Source of the DNA: Mycobacterium sp. E183
Lineage (GTDB): Bacteria > Actinomycetota > Actinomycetes > Mycobacteriales > Mycobacteriaceae
Assembly (NCBI RefSeq): GCF_001667735.1
Contig: NZ_LZJN01000130.1
Coordinates: forward strand, 1 to 64,000
Reading direction: 5' to 3'
DNA: 64,000 bases
The notes under the pieces: generated by a model
Database searches by the model: none
Told to the model about the DNA's origin: nothing
Seen by the model: the letters and a program-made list of their open reading frames with translations, nothing else
Translations under genes and position numbers: made by a program
Shown here: one piece after another, positions 17,360 to 26,243 of the stretch
Layout: each line of letters begins with the position of its first letter
Numbering within the stretch: the first letter of the stretch is position 1

Positions 17360-17966
17360 CCCGCTCGGAGCCGCCCAATACCGTTGTCCGACATCGGGTT
17401 CAACCGACTCGACCCCGCCGGGAGTGCTTGAAAACGTCCGCCGATTCTGGTATCACCGGATGTACATCGACAGATACAGGTCATCTCTGAAGTAAGCGCG
17501 AGGTGGATGTGGTGTTGATAAGTGATACGAGCGTGGTCGAGCCGGGATGCCCGGCGCTGTGCGAGGCGGCGTCGATCGTGGAGGCCGAATGGATACGCCT
17601 GCGGCGACCGAGCGGCCCAGCTCGACACCCCACCTGCGAATTGCCCTCGGTGCGGCGGCGCCCCCGCCGCACGGGCACCATCGTGTCCACCGAACCGACT
17701 GACACCGCGTGCTCGACGCACGCCCGCAGACGCCGAACCGACTGGCCGGTCTCCCTGGTCTGGGCGCGGGAGCGTTCACCTCCGCGGCAAGCGTGACACC
17801 AAGCCGCTAAGCCCTTTTCAGACGATCGAAGGGAGGTCGAACGAGCGAGACAGCGGTCGTGCCGTCCACGAATATTGCGACGCATCGTTCGCGCGACGCA
17901 CTCTTGCGCGCGCACCGCCACTTGTCGTGGCCATCTACGTGGACCGCATGAACATCAACCGCTCGC
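17360..17966. other. Intergenic region between MFS gene and mftG terminator
   Basis: About 600 bases with no convincing gene. G+C and codon bias are weaker than in neighbouring genes. One plus-strand frame from GTG 17503 to 17796 (97 codons; MDVVLISDTSVVEPGCPALC) starts near GAGGTGG. It is Arg/Pro-rich toward its end and has no family resemblance I recognise; I give it about 0.2 as a real gene. M. tuberculosis has two small uncharacterised genes (Rv0698, Rv0699) in the matching place, but I could not align them from memory. Confidence 0.35.
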
Positions 17967-18000
17967 GGGCGGGCCCCATGCCTCACCGTGGGGCCCGCCC
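17967..18000 (-). terminator. Hairpin terminator after the mycofactocin operon
   Basis: A perfect 12-bp stem (GGGCGGGCCCCA / TGGGGCCCGCCC) with a 10-base loop, 16 bases past the mftG stop. There is no U tract, as is common in mycobacteria. It is the most GC-rich hairpin in the region. Confidence 0.7.
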
Positions 18001-18015
18001 CCATACCCGGGCGCC

Positions 18016-19455
18016 TCAATCAACGAATTCCGCGGCCCGGTGCCCGAGCATCACGATGGTGGCGTGCGGCCCGCGGCTGGTGATGGCCGGCAGGATCGAG
18101 CCGTCGATCACCCACAGGTTGTCGACGCCGTGCACCCGGCAGCGCGGGTCGACGACGGCCCGCGGGTCGGTATCGGGACCCATCGGCGCCGTGCCGCACA
18201 GATGTTGCGATGTCGACCACACCGGGGCGCCGACATCCGTTGCCGCACCGGCCAATTCACGAGCCATTTCGGCCCCGCGCCGCAGCGCCGCGACGTCGTC
18301 CGGCTCGCTGTCGTAACGATGCTCGATGCGGGGAGCCACGTCGGGGTCCGCCGACACCAGCGTGATGCGCCCGCGCGCCCGCGGCTGCATCAGCGCCACG
18401 CCGATGTGCGGCCAGTCGGCATGCCCGGCGGTGCCGTCACCGGTCATCGCGACGAATCCGCCCGTGTAGGGCCTGATCTCGAGGTCATCGGCGGTGCTGA
18501 GGACGGCCTCGAGAACCGGCCGGCCGGGCGCCACCGTCCAGTCGGTGGACAGCACCCACTCGGGGTGATCGCTGAACGACTCCCCCACCGGCAGCCGGGC
18601 CAGCACGGGCACGCCAACGGCCCGCAAACCCTCCTCCGTTCCGACGCCGGAAAGCATGAGCAGCTGCGCCGTTTGAATGGCGCCGGTGCACAACACGATC
18701 CGGTCGGCGGTGACGGTCACGCCGCCGTGCGGGCCGATGGCGTCGACACCGACCGCCCCGGTCCCGGCAAATCGCAAACGCAGTGCGCGTGTCCGCGCGT
18801 GCAACGTCAGGTTCGGCCGGCCAAGAGCCGGGAGCAGAAAGCCGGCTCCGGATCCGGTGCGCACGCCGTCGACGATGTTGAGCGGAACGGCGCCCACCCC
18901 CGAAACCGGTTCGGGCCCGACGTCGTTGAGATCATCGATCCAGTCGAACCCGGCGCCGCGCACGGCGGTGATGAAACGCTCGGTGGTTCCGGTCATTTCG
19001 TGGGTTCGCCGCACCCGGATGGGGCCGCTGTCGCCGTGGGCGGGGCCGGCGAAATCCAGGTCGGTCTCGATGGCCCGGAAGCTGCCCAGGACATCGGACC
19101 AGGCCCACCCGGGCAGCGCCAGGCTATCGAAGTCGCGGGGCAGCCCGCGGCAGAAGTAGCCGCCGTTCACCGCGCCCGAGCCGCCGACCGTGGCCCCGCG
19201 CACGATCGGATGCCGGCGCATGGGGCGATCGGTGAGGCTGGTCTGGTACCGCCGCACCAGTGGACTGCCGGCCCCGATCGGCAGCTGCAGACCGTTGGCG
19301 GTCTGAGCGAGCAATCCGGGGTCATCGAGGGCCGGCCCCGCCTCCAGCACGGTCACGGTGCGGCGGGGATCGATGGAAAGACGTTCGGCAACAACCGATC
19401 CAGCGCTGCCGGCACCGACGATCAGCACGTCGCTGTGCGGGGCGGCCTTACTCAA
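18016..19455 (-). CDS. mftG: Mycofactocin system GMC oxidoreductase MftG
   Basis: 479 residues, FAD-dependent glucose-methanol-choline oxidoreductase. The Rossmann motif SDVLIVGAGSAGSVVAERLS is at the N-terminus. GMC signatures include RGATVGGSGAVNGGYFCRG and the C-terminal NLWVIDGSILPAI. MftG is thought to link reduced mycofactocin to the respiratory chain, allowing the cofactor to recycle. Last gene of the operon, 18 bases after mftF, followed by a strong hairpin. Confidence 0.93.
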   Translation of the reverse strand: MSKAAPHSDVLIVGAGSAGSVVAERLSIDPRRTVTVLEAGPALDDPGLLAQTANGLQLPIGAGSPLVRRYQTSLTDRPMRRHPIVRGATVGGSGAVNGGYFCRGLPRDFDSLALPGWAWSDVLGSFRAIETDLDFAGPAHGDSGPIRVRRTHEMTGTTERFITAVRGAGFDWIDDLNDVGPEPVSGVGAVPLNIVDGVRTGSGAGFLLPALGRPNLTLHARTRALRLRFAGTGAVGVDAIGPHGGVTVTADRIVLCTGAIQTAQLLMLSGVGTEEGLRAVGVPVLARLPVGESFSDHPEWVLSTDWTVAPGRPVLEAVLSTADDLEIRPYTGGFVAMTGDGTAGHADWPHIGVALMQPRARGRITLVSADPDVAPRIEHRYDSEPDDVAALRRGAEMARELAGAATDVGAPVWSTSQHLCGTAPMGPDTDPRAVVDPRCRVHGVDNLWVIDGSILPAITSRGPHATIVMLGHRAAEFVD

Positions 19456-19473
19456 GGGGGGTCAAGGTGGCGG

Positions 19474-20886
19474 CTAGCTCCGAATCTGCGGTTTCAGCGC
19501 GCGCAGGTTGCGCTCCCGCAGCACACCCCACCACAATCCGAGCCCGTACGCCAGGTCGTCGACACGTTTGAGCACCAGGTAGGTGAGCAGGCCGATCGGT
19601 TCGGCGTCGTCGCCGACGGCGTCCCTGCGGCGCAGCCAGTCCACCACGCCGTCCATGATCGCCGCGACCAGCACGACGTGTCGGAAATGCCGCGACAGCG
19701 TGGCGGCCAGCAACGCCAGCGGCCAGTAGTGCCTGCACAGGGCCGACGCCAGCTGCAGCGCCGCCGACCACAGGCCGCGGCCGGCGATCAGCACCACGTC
19801 GGTGATCGACGTCTCGGCGCCCCGCATGGCCCTGGCGATCCGGCGACCGGTGAGCACGGCGACGAGGACAGACGCCAGCTGGGTCAGGCTGGTCCCGAAC
19901 GCCACCAGGATCCAGGTCATCAACGCCCAGCCGGAGATCACCACCGGCGCCGTCTTGTCCGGGTGGCGGACGGACAGCGGCGCGGCCGAACCGCCATAGA
20001 ATGCCTTGCGCGCGATCCAATCCCGCAGCTCGGTGCGATGGTCGTGGGCGACCAGCGCGATGGGCTCGTAGCGCAGCCGCGCGCCCGCTTCGATGAGCCG
20101 CCAGCACAGGTCGACGTCCTCGCCCGATTGCAGGGTCTCGTCGAACCCGCCGACCCCGCGCAGGGCGGCGCAGCGACAGATGATCGCCGCGCTGGGCACG
20201 TAGGACACCGTGCTGTGGGGCAGCACCGGCGCTTCGCGCTCGCCGAGGTCGAGCGACGAGTGCACCGCCTCGTACCGCGCCACCACGTTCTCGCTGTGCG
20301 ACAAACCGACGATGCGCGGGGCGACCAGGGCGACGGTGGGGTCGCAGAAATGCCCGAGCAGCGCCTCCAGCCATCCGCGCCGGGGCGCGACGTCGGAGTC
20401 CAGGAAGGCGACGAAGTCGGTGGTGCAGGCCGCCAGCCCGGTGTTGCGTGCGGCCGCCGGGCCCTTGCTGCGCGAATGGCGCAACACCTCGACGTCGCAG
20501 TGCGCGCCGACGAAGTCGGCCGGCTCGATCGGCGGGGAGGAACCGTCGTCCACCACGATGACGCGCAGGCCGCGCAGCGAGCTGACCAGGCGGCGCACGC
20601 CGGAAAGATTGTCCCGCACCGGGATTACCACGGTCACGTCGTGGTGCGACGGTCCGCCCGCGGGCCGCGGATGCGCCACCGTGGCGTCCAGCAGCGTGCG
20701 GGCCAGCTGCGCGCTCACGTCGTCGCGCACCTTCAGCCGGCCGTCGCAGAGCAAGTCCTGGGCGGCCGGCGCCAGCTTCAGCAGCCGCGTCGGCGAACCA
20801 CCGAGCAGCGCCGAGCCGTCGCCCAGCACCCGGACGCGGCGATCGACCTGGACGGCGAAGCCGTCGGGCAGCCGGGGCTGGCTCAT
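19474..20886 (-). CDS. mftF: Mycofactocin glycosyltransferase MftF
   Basis: 470 residues. The N-terminal segment ([20 protein letters not shown]) precedes a GT2 catalytic domain with [19 protein letters not shown] and [17 protein letters not shown] (the DxD metal site). C-terminal membrane segments follow. It adds a beta-glucan chain to the mycofactocin precursor. The ATG overlaps the mftE stop (ATGA), indicating coupling. Confidence 0.94.
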   Translation of the reverse strand: MSQPRLPDGFAVQVDRRVRVLGDGSALLGGSPTRLLKLAPAAQDLLCDGRLKVRDDVSAQLARTLLDATVAHPRPAGGPSHHDVTVVIPVRDNLSGVRRLVSSLRGLRVIVVDDGSSPPIEPADFVGAHCDVEVLRHSRSKGPAAARNTGLAACTTDFVAFLDSDVAPRRGWLEALLGHFCDPTVALVAPRIVGLSHSENVVARYEAVHSSLDLGEREAPVLPHSTVSYVPSAAIICRCAALRGVGGFDETLQSGEDVDLCWRLIEAGARLRYEPIALVAHDHRTELRDWIARKAFYGGSAAPLSVRHPDKTAPVVISGWALMTWILVAFGTSLTQLASVLVAVLTGRRIARAMRGAETSITDVVLIAGRGLWSAALQLASALCRHYWPLALLAATLSRHFRHVVLVAAIMDGVVDWLRRRDAVGDDAEPIGLLTYLVLKRVDDLAYGLGLWWGVLRERNLRALKPQIRS

Positions 20887-21614
20887 GTCAGCATTCCGTC
20901 GCGCCCGGGCGACCAGCGGACCACTCGACGGACACAGGTGTCCACCATCTCGGCGAGGATGCGCTCGCCGTCGGCGGCGGTCGCGGTGGTCGGGTCCCCC
21001 AGCACGCCGACGGGGCTGACGGCGGCGACTCCCCCGCGGCGCATCGACGGCAGCAATTCCGGCAGCGGCGCCCTGTTGCCCGCGAGCCACCGGTCGGTCA
21101 GCACGTCGGCTGGCGAGATGTGCAGCACCAGCGAGGTTTCGGTGTGCCCGGCGTGGGCATCGCCGCCGCCGGCCAGGCATGGGCACCAGCCGGCGTCGCG
21201 GCCCTCGGCCCGCAGCCGGGTCACGGCGGCGGTCAGGGCGGCGATGTTCCCGCCGTGGCCGTTGACGAAGACCAGGCGCCGGGCCCAGTCGGCGGCCGAC
21301 CGGCCGTACTCGACCAGCAACGCGGTCAGGGCTTCGGTACCGATGGAGATCGTTCCGGCGAAGCTCTGGTGCTCGCCGCTGGCGCCGTAGGCGACGGCCG
21401 GCGCCACCCACCAGTCGCCGTCCAGACCGGCCCGGGCGCCGCGCGCGACCGCGGTGGCGATGCGGGTGTCGGTGTCCAACGGCAGGTGCGGACCGTGCTG
21501 TTCGGTGGACCCGAGCGGGATCAATATCGACGGCGAGGTGCCCGATAGCCGGCCTGATGTGGCCATCGCCAATTCGCCGAGTACGGGCACTCGGTGATGG
21601 TAGGACGAATTCAC
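20883..21614 (-). CDS. mftE: Mycofactocin precursor peptide peptidase MftE
   Basis: 243 residues from the GTG at 21614 ([16 protein letters not shown], aligned with M. tuberculosis Rv0695). Creatininase-family metallopeptidase: [20 protein letters not shown] and FVNGHGGN carry the metal-binding His/Asp residues, with AGHTETS later. It cleaves modified MftA to release the C-terminal Val-Tyr-derived moiety. An ATG at 21668 in the same frame would add 18 residues and overlap the small ORF described at 21646-21786. The gap to mftD is unusually long (164 bases) and AT-rich. Confidence 0.93.
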   Translation of the reverse strand: MNSSYHHRVPVLGELAMATSGRLSGTSPSILIPLGSTEQHGPHLPLDTDTRIATAVARGARAGLDGDWWVAPAVAYGASGEHQSFAGTISIGTEALTALLVEYGRSAADWARRLVFVNGHGGNIAALTAAVTRLRAEGRDAGWCPCLAGGGDAHAGHTETSLVLHISPADVLTDRWLAGNRAPLPELLPSMRRGGVAAVSPVGVLGDPTTATAADGERILAEMVDTCVRRVVRWSPGRDGMLT

Positions 21615-21645
21615 CTGGCGTGCACCAATTGTTGTCTGGTGAAAA

Positions 21646-21786
21646 CTATTTTTTTCTGGCTGGTTCATCGGGCGTTCGAATTTTGTGCTCGTTCGTCACG
21701 GGCACCACGCTTGTACCACCGTTTGCGGGGGCGTCAATCATCCGGATAGGCCTGCCCCGGATATCGGTAATTGGCTGCTCAGGCAT
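21646..21786 (-). CDS. Candidate small ORF (46 aa) between mftD and mftE
   Basis: The ATG at 21786 lies within the last codons of mftD, overlapping its stop by 8 bases in another frame, and runs to TAG at 21646. It reads MPEQPITDIRGRPIRMIDAP and ends DEPARKK, a soluble charged peptide without cysteines. Its third-position GC is near 57%, far below its neighbours (mostly above 85%). It is therefore either a fast-evolving or acquired small gene, or a chance frame in an AT-rich spacer. It matches no protein I recognise. Confidence 0.3.
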   Translation of the reverse strand: MPEQPITDIRGRPIRMIDAPANGGTSVVPVTNEHKIRTPDEPARKK

Positions 21787-22969
21787 TCCCGGTGGGTGGC
21801 ACGCCGAGCGCCCGGGTGAAGCCGGGCGGCACCAGGATGTCGTCCGCGCCGAGGTCTGCCACACTCGCGTGGCCCAGCCCCATGAGCGCCGAGTCGATGC
21901 CGCCGCGCAGGATGTCGAGGACGTTCTCCACGCCGGCCTGGCCGGCGGCCGCCAGGCCCCACAGGTAGGCGCGGCCGATCATCACCGCGCGGGCGCCCAG
22001 CGCGACGGCCTTGACGACGTCGCTCCCGCGGCGGATGCCGCCGTCGAGCAGCACCTCCACCTGATCGCCTACCGCGGCGGCCACCGCGGGCAGGGCCCGG
22101 ATCGACGCCGGCGTGCCGTCCAGGTTGTTGCCGCCGTGGTTCGACACCGAGATCGCCGAAACTCCGGCATCCACAGCCCTTTTCGCGTCGTCGACGCGCA
22201 TCACACCCTTGAGCATGAAGGGCCCGCCCCACAACTCCCGCAGCCAGGCGATGTCCTCCCACGTCGGGGGCGGCGTGCCCATCCACTCCCCGTAGGCCGC
22301 GAAGAACGGCGGGCCGGGCTCGCCGCGGCGCCCCTGGTTGGGCACCCGCAGCTCGGGCGGGTGCAGGGTCTTGCCGAACTTCCACAGCCACCGCGGACGC
22401 GTGATCGCCTCCGGCGACAGCCGCAGGATGGTCCGCAGGTTCATCTGCTCGGGGATCTGCGGGCTGCCCCAGTCGCGGCCGTGGGAGAAGGTCCAGTCGG
22501 TGGTGACGATCAGGCCGACCGCGCCGGCCTGACGGGCCCGTTCCACCCGCTCGGCGATCGCGTCCCGCCCGCCCAGCCAGTACACCTGGAAGAAGACCTT
22601 GGGGTTGGCGGCGATGACCTCCTCGATCGGTTTGCTCGCGAACGAGGACAGGCCCATCGCAGTTCCGCGCGCCGCGGCGGCCCGCGCGACGGCCACTTCC
22701 CCGTCGGGGTCGACCGCCTGGACACCGGTGGGCGAAATGATCACCGGCAGTGAAATATCTTGGCCCATAACGGTGGTCGCCAGGTCGCGCTTTTCCTGTG
22801 CGCCGACGACGTGGGGCGCGAAACCGAGTTCGCTGAACGCCGCGACATTGTCGCCGACCGTGACCCCTTTTTCGCTCGCGGAAATCAGGGACGAATAGAC
22901 GGATTTGGGCAGCCGCCGTTTCGCGCGTTCCTGCGCGATGGCGACCGTTTCGAACCATTGGCCGGCCAT
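21779..22969 (-). CDS. mftD: Pre-mycofactocin synthase MftD (FMN-dependent)
   Basis: 396 residues of the alpha-hydroxyacid oxidase/LldD fold. FMN and active-site blocks: IISPTGVQAVDPDGEVAVAR, ISVSNHGGNNLDGTPAS and VLLDGGIRRGSDVVKAVALG. MftD oxidatively deaminates the cyclised valine-tyrosine intermediate to form the redox-active alpha-keto amide. ATG start; 3 bases downstream of mftC. Older annotation calls it L-lactate dehydrogenase LldD1. Confidence 0.95.
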   Translation of the reverse strand: MAGQWFETVAIAQERAKRRLPKSVYSSLISASEKGVTVGDNVAAFSELGFAPHVVGAQEKRDLATTVMGQDISLPVIISPTGVQAVDPDGEVAVARAAAARGTAMGLSSFASKPIEEVIAANPKVFFQVYWLGGRDAIAERVERARQAGAVGLIVTTDWTFSHGRDWGSPQIPEQMNLRTILRLSPEAITRPRWLWKFGKTLHPPELRVPNQGRRGEPGPPFFAAYGEWMGTPPPTWEDIAWLRELWGGPFMLKGVMRVDDAKRAVDAGVSAISVSNHGGNNLDGTPASIRALPAVAAAVGDQVEVLLDGGIRRGSDVVKAVALGARAVMIGRAYLWGLAAAGQAGVENVLDILRGGIDSALMGLGHASVADLGADDILVPPGFTRALGVPPTGNA

Positions 22970-22972
22970 GGT

Positions 22973-24139
22973 CTAGACGGGGCTTTCGTTGCACAGGCGG
23001 GCGGGCGGCCGAGACAGTGTCAGGGGTACCGGGCCGCCGGACTTCCGGGAGTGGTCGGCGCGGGGGCGCGGCGTCTCGCGCCGCCGGGCCAGCGCCGCCT
23101 CGCTGTGGCCCTGGACGCACTCGGGGTCCGGGCCGTCCATCGGCAGGCCGGTGAAGAACTTGGCCGCCATGCAGCCGCCCCGGCAGGCGTCGTAGTGCCC
23201 GCAGCTGCCGCAGGCGCCCGCGGACTGCGGCTTCCGCAGCTCGCGAAACAGCGGGGCGTTCTTCCAGACGTTGTCGAACCCGTTGTCGGTCAACACATTT
23301 CCGGCCAGGAAGCGGTCGTGGATGGCGAACGGGCAGGCATACACGTCGCCCACCGGGTCGATCAGGCACACCACCCGGCCGGCGCCGCACATGTTCAGGC
23401 CGGCCAGCGCCCCGGAGGAGCCCAGTGGCGCCAGGTGGAAGAAGGAGTCGCCGGTGAGCACCCGCTCGCCCTTGGCCACCAGCCACTCGTAGAGCTGAAC
23501 CTGCTGGGCGGCCGTGGGGTGCAGATCCTCCCAGACGTCCGCGCCGCGGCCCGAGGGCCGCAGCCGGGTGATCCGCAAGGTGGCGCCGTAACGGCTTGCG
23601 AGCGCGGCGAATTCGTCAAGCTGGTCGACGTTGTGGCGGGTCACCACGACGGAGATCTTCGCGTCGGCGAAACCGGCGGCGGCCAGGTTCTCCAGCGCGC
23701 GCACCGCCATGGCGAAGGACCCCGGACCGCGGACCGCGTCGTTGACCTCCGCGGTGGCGCCGTCGAGCGAGATCTGGACGTCGACGTAGTCGCTGGCGGC
23801 CAGCCGGGCGGCGACCTCTTCGGTGATGCGGACCCCGTTGGTGGAGAACTTCACCCCGACGTGGTGCGCGGTCGCGTAGTCGACCAGCTCCCAGAAGTCC
23901 GGCCGGACGGTGGGCTCCCCGCCGCCGATGTTGACGTAGAACACCTGCATGCGTTCCAGCTCGTCGATGATGTCCATGCACTGACGGGTGGAGAGCTCTC
24001 GCGGATCGCGCTTGCCCGAGGACGAAAGGCAGTGCACGCACGCCAGGTTGCATGCGTACGTGAGCTCCCACGTCAGGCAGATGGGCGCGTCCAGGCCGCT
24101 CTCGAACTGCTCGATGAGCCGCGGCACGGTGGCAGTCAT
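22973..24139 (-). CDS. mftC: Mycofactocin radical SAM maturase MftC
   Basis: 388 residues. The radical SAM cluster motif CNLACVHC (Cys30, 34, 37) lies in WELTYACNLACVHCLSSSG. NIGGGEPTVRPDF supports SAM binding. The C-terminal SPASM region has CGAGRVVCLIDPVGDVYAC and CGSCGHYDACRGGC for auxiliary Fe-S clusters. It decarboxylates and cyclises the C-terminal Val-Tyr of MftA. The start overlaps the mftB stop by four bases. Confidence 0.96.
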   Translation of the reverse strand: MTATVPRLIEQFESGLDAPICLTWELTYACNLACVHCLSSSGKRDPRELSTRQCMDIIDELERMQVFYVNIGGGEPTVRPDFWELVDYATAHHVGVKFSTNGVRITEEVAARLAASDYVDVQISLDGATAEVNDAVRGPGSFAMAVRALENLAAAGFADAKISVVVTRHNVDQLDEFAALASRYGATLRITRLRPSGRGADVWEDLHPTAAQQVQLYEWLVAKGERVLTGDSFFHLAPLGSSGALAGLNMCGAGRVVCLIDPVGDVYACPFAIHDRFLAGNVLTDNGFDNVWKNAPLFRELRKPQSAGACGSCGHYDACRGGCMAAKFFTGLPMDGPDPECVQGHSEAALARRRETPRPRADHSRKSGGPVPLTLSRPPARLCNESPV

Positions 24140-24408
24140 GGGGCCTCCTGGGGTACCAACATCTTCGAATCGGCCAACACGCCGAGCGCGTGCAGATAGG
24201 GCGCCTCGCCGGCGTCGTCCACCCCCGCCGCGCGGCAGGCGGAATGGACGTCGGCATGGTCGGCCAGCGACCGCACCACGGTGAGGATGGTGCGGTTCTT
24301 CAGGAAGGACAGCTTGCGGGTGCCGAAGTGGTAGAGCAGCGCCCCGAAGGGTTCGGGTCGAACCGCCACCTGCGGGTGCAACCGCCAGCCGCGGTCGGGG
24401 TCGAACAC
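24136..24408 (-). CDS. mftB: Mycofactocin RRE chaperone MftB
   Basis: 90 residues with a PqqD-like RiPP recognition element fold. It starts at GTG (MFDPDRGWRLHPQVAVRPEP) and contains GALLYHFGTRKLSFLKN. MftB binds the MftA leader and presents it to MftC. It begins 4 bases after the mftA stop. Confidence 0.95.
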   Translation of the reverse strand: MFDPDRGWRLHPQVAVRPEPFGALLYHFGTRKLSFLKNRTILTVVRSLADHADVHSACRAAGVDDAGEAPYLHALGVLADSKMLVPQEAP

Positions 24409-24412
24409 GGGG

Positions 24413-24502
24413 TCAGTAGACCCCGCACATGCCGTCGATGGACACCTCTTCGACCAGGGTCTCGGTGACGAGCTGGGTCTCGGTCTCGGTTTCGTGGTCC
24501 AC
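24413..24502 (-). CDS. mftA: Mycofactocin precursor peptide MftA
   Basis: 29 residues from GTG, with AAAGG nine bases upstream. The sequence begins [20 protein letters not shown] and ends SIDGMCGVY. The C-terminal IDGMCGVY core, with the terminal Val-Tyr modified by MftC, is diagnostic. The GTG agrees with homologues. Being very short, it is easily missed by gene finders. First gene of mftABCDEFG. Confidence 0.96.
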   Translation of the reverse strand: MDHETETETQLVTETLVEEVSIDGMCGVY

Positions 24503-24600
24503 GGGTCATTGCCTTTCGTCGGTTCTTGACAACGATGGGGATCGAGTCACAAGCTTCGTCAGAATATGGCATCGAGTGCCGAAATGGAAGGGCGGGTCTC
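24503..24600. promoter_or_regulatory. Divergent mftA/mftR promoter region
   Basis: 98 bases between the divergent mftA and mftR starts. Toward mftA, a TATTCT hexamer (complement at 24562-24567) is a possible -10. Two direct copies of ATCGAGT (24541-24547 and 24571-24577) lie 30 bases apart, on roughly the same helix face. This is where MftR should bind; its known inducers in mycobacteria are long-chain acyl-CoAs. Operator assignment is tentative. Confidence 0.45.
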
Positions 24601-25197
24601 ATGGTGCCGCAGCCGCGGGTAGGCCGTCGCCGCTCGACAACGCCGCACCACATCACCGACGTCGCCATCGAGCTGTTCAGCGCCCGCGGCTTCGCCGACG
24701 TCAGCGTCGACGACGTCGCCCAGGCCGCCGGCATCTCCCGGCGAACGCTGTTCCGCTACTACGCCTCCAAGAACGCCATCCCCTGGGGTGACTTCGACAC
24801 CCACCTCGCGCGCCTGCGCGACCTGCTCGACGACGTCGACCCGCGCGTGCCGCTGGGTCAGGCGCTGCGCGATGCGCTGTTGGCGTTCAACACCTTTGAC
24901 GAGTCCGAGACGGCGCGGCACCGCCAGCGCATGCGGGTGATCCTGCAAACCGCCGAGCTGCAGGCCTACTCGATGACGATGTACGCGGGCTGGCGCGAGG
25001 TGATCGCCGGATTCGTGGCCCGCCGGTCGGACCTCAAGACCACGGACCTGCTGCCCCAGACCGCCGCCTGGACGATGCTCGGGGTGGCGCTGGCGGCCTA
25101 CGAGCACTGGCTCGGCGACGAGTCCGTCCCGCTGCCGACCGCGCTGGGCAACGCGTTCGATGTCGTCGGCGCCGGGTTGGACGGGCTGGATCGGTGA
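24601..25197 (+). CDS. mftR: Mycofactocin regulator MftR (TetR family)
   Basis: 198 residues from ATG 24601 ([20 protein letters not shown]), matching Rv0691c. The helix-turn-helix is [22 protein letters not shown], followed by [20 protein letters not shown], typical of this subgroup. Divergent from mftA, so it is the expected repressor of the mft operon. Its stop overlaps the DUF2332 gene start (GTGA). Confidence 0.93.
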   Translation: MVPQPRVGRRRSTTPHHITDVAIELFSARGFADVSVDDVAQAAGISRRTLFRYYASKNAIPWGDFDTHLARLRDLLDDVDPRVPLGQALRDALLAFNTFDESETARHRQRMRVILQTAELQAYSMTMYAGWREVIAGFVARRSDLKTTDLLPQTAAWTMLGVALAAYEHWLGDESVPLPTALGNAFDVVGAGLDGLDR

Positions 25198-26240
25198 CCG
25201 CGGACCACCTGCTGCACACACTGCGCGCGCAAGGGCGGTTCTGCGCCCGCTCCGGGTCCCCGATGTACGGCGAACTCTTCGAGCTGGTGGCCCGCGACGT
25301 CGAGTCGGGGGGCGTCTTCGCAACGATCCTGTCCGGGCACGAGGAGGACCCCGCGCCCCTCGCGGTGCCGCTGCGCCTGCTCGGCGGGTTACACCGGTTG
25401 GTGCTCGACGGCCGGACACCGGGATTGCGCCGGTGGTACCCCAGCACCGGAGGCAGCTGGGACGCCGAGGCCGCCTGGCCGGAAATCGAGGGCGTCGCGG
25501 CCGAACACGCCGACGCGCTACGCGCCGCCCTGCGGCAACCGCCGCAGACCAACGAGGTCGGCCGATCGGCCGCCCTGATCGGCGGCTTGCTGCGCGCCAA
25601 CAGTGAATCAGGTTTGCCGATAAGGCTTTTCGAGATCGGCTCCAGTGCGGGGCTGAACCTGCGCGCCGACCATTACCGTTACCGGTTCGCCGACGGCCAG
25701 TGGGGCCCGGGCGATTCGCCCGTGACCATCGAGGACGCGTGGCGCGGCGCGCTACCGCCCGACGGCGGGGTGCGGATCGTCGAGCGGCACGGTTTCGACA
25801 TCGCACCCATCGACGTCACCGCCACCGACGGGGAGCTCACGGTGTTGAGCTACGTCTGGCCGGATCAGACCGCGCGGCTCGAGCGGCTGCGCGGCGCCGT
25901 CGAGGTCGCCCGCCGGGTGCCCGCGCTGCTGGAGCGCCGATCGGCGGCCGACGCGGTCGCCGGGCTGACGCTGGCCGCGGGCGCGTTGACGGTGCTGTGG
26001 CACTCGATCACGTGGCAGTACCTGAGCCACGAGGAGCGCGACACGGTCCGCGCCACGATCAGCGCGCTGGGCGAGCAGGCCGACGAACGGTCGCCGCTCG
26101 TCCACCTCACGCTGGAACCGGCGCGCGACGCGCCCGGCGCGCCGATCCGGTTCCTGGTGCGGGCGCGTCGCTGGCCGGGCGGCGGTCTCGAGATTCTCGG
26201 CGAATGCCATCCGCACGGCCCGCCGGTGCAGTGGCGCTAG
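25194..26240 (+). CDS. DUF2332 family protein (Rv0690c-like)
   Basis: 348 residues. It matches the actinobacterial DUF2332 pattern: [17 protein letters not shown] near the start, [13 protein letters not shown], then [20 protein letters not shown], a glycine-rich segment reminiscent of Rossmann-type nucleotide binding. [14 protein letters not shown] lies late. No catalytic function is established for the family. It overlaps mftR by four bases, so the two are probably co-translated; a link to mycofactocin metabolism or regulation is inferred from position only. Confidence 0.85.
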   Translation: MTADHLLHTLRAQGRFCARSGSPMYGELFELVARDVESGGVFATILSGHEEDPAPLAVPLRLLGGLHRLVLDGRTPGLRRWYPSTGGSWDAEAAWPEIEGVAAEHADALRAALRQPPQTNEVGRSAALIGGLLRANSESGLPIRLFEIGSSAGLNLRADHYRYRFADGQWGPGDSPVTIEDAWRGALPPDGGVRIVERHGFDIAPIDVTATDGELTVLSYVWPDQTARLERLRGAVEVARRVPALLERRSAADAVAGLTLAAGALTVLWHSITWQYLSHEERDTVRATISALGEQADERSPLVHLTLEPARDAPGAPIRFLVRARRWPGGGLEILGECHPHGPPVQWR

Positions 26241-26243
26241 GGC

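Noticed and set aside
17503..17796. 97-codon frame in the gap after the MFS gene
   Set aside because: A GAGGTGG precedes it, but composition turns Arg/Pro-rich and no family is recognisable. Kept only as a note in the intergenic entry.
17875..21390. 1171-codon plus-strand frame opposite mftG-mftF-mftE
   Set aside because: It runs through the antisense of three well-defined mycofactocin genes and has shadow-like composition.
21599..21668. ATG at 21668 as mftE start
   Set aside because: The GTG at 21614 aligns with the M. tuberculosis N-terminus; neither start has a good Shine-Dalgarno, so the question is not fully closed.
18016..25197. Mycofactocin cluster as a new system
   Set aside because: All of mftA-G and mftR are known. 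Only the small ORF and the operator repeats are worth a new look.
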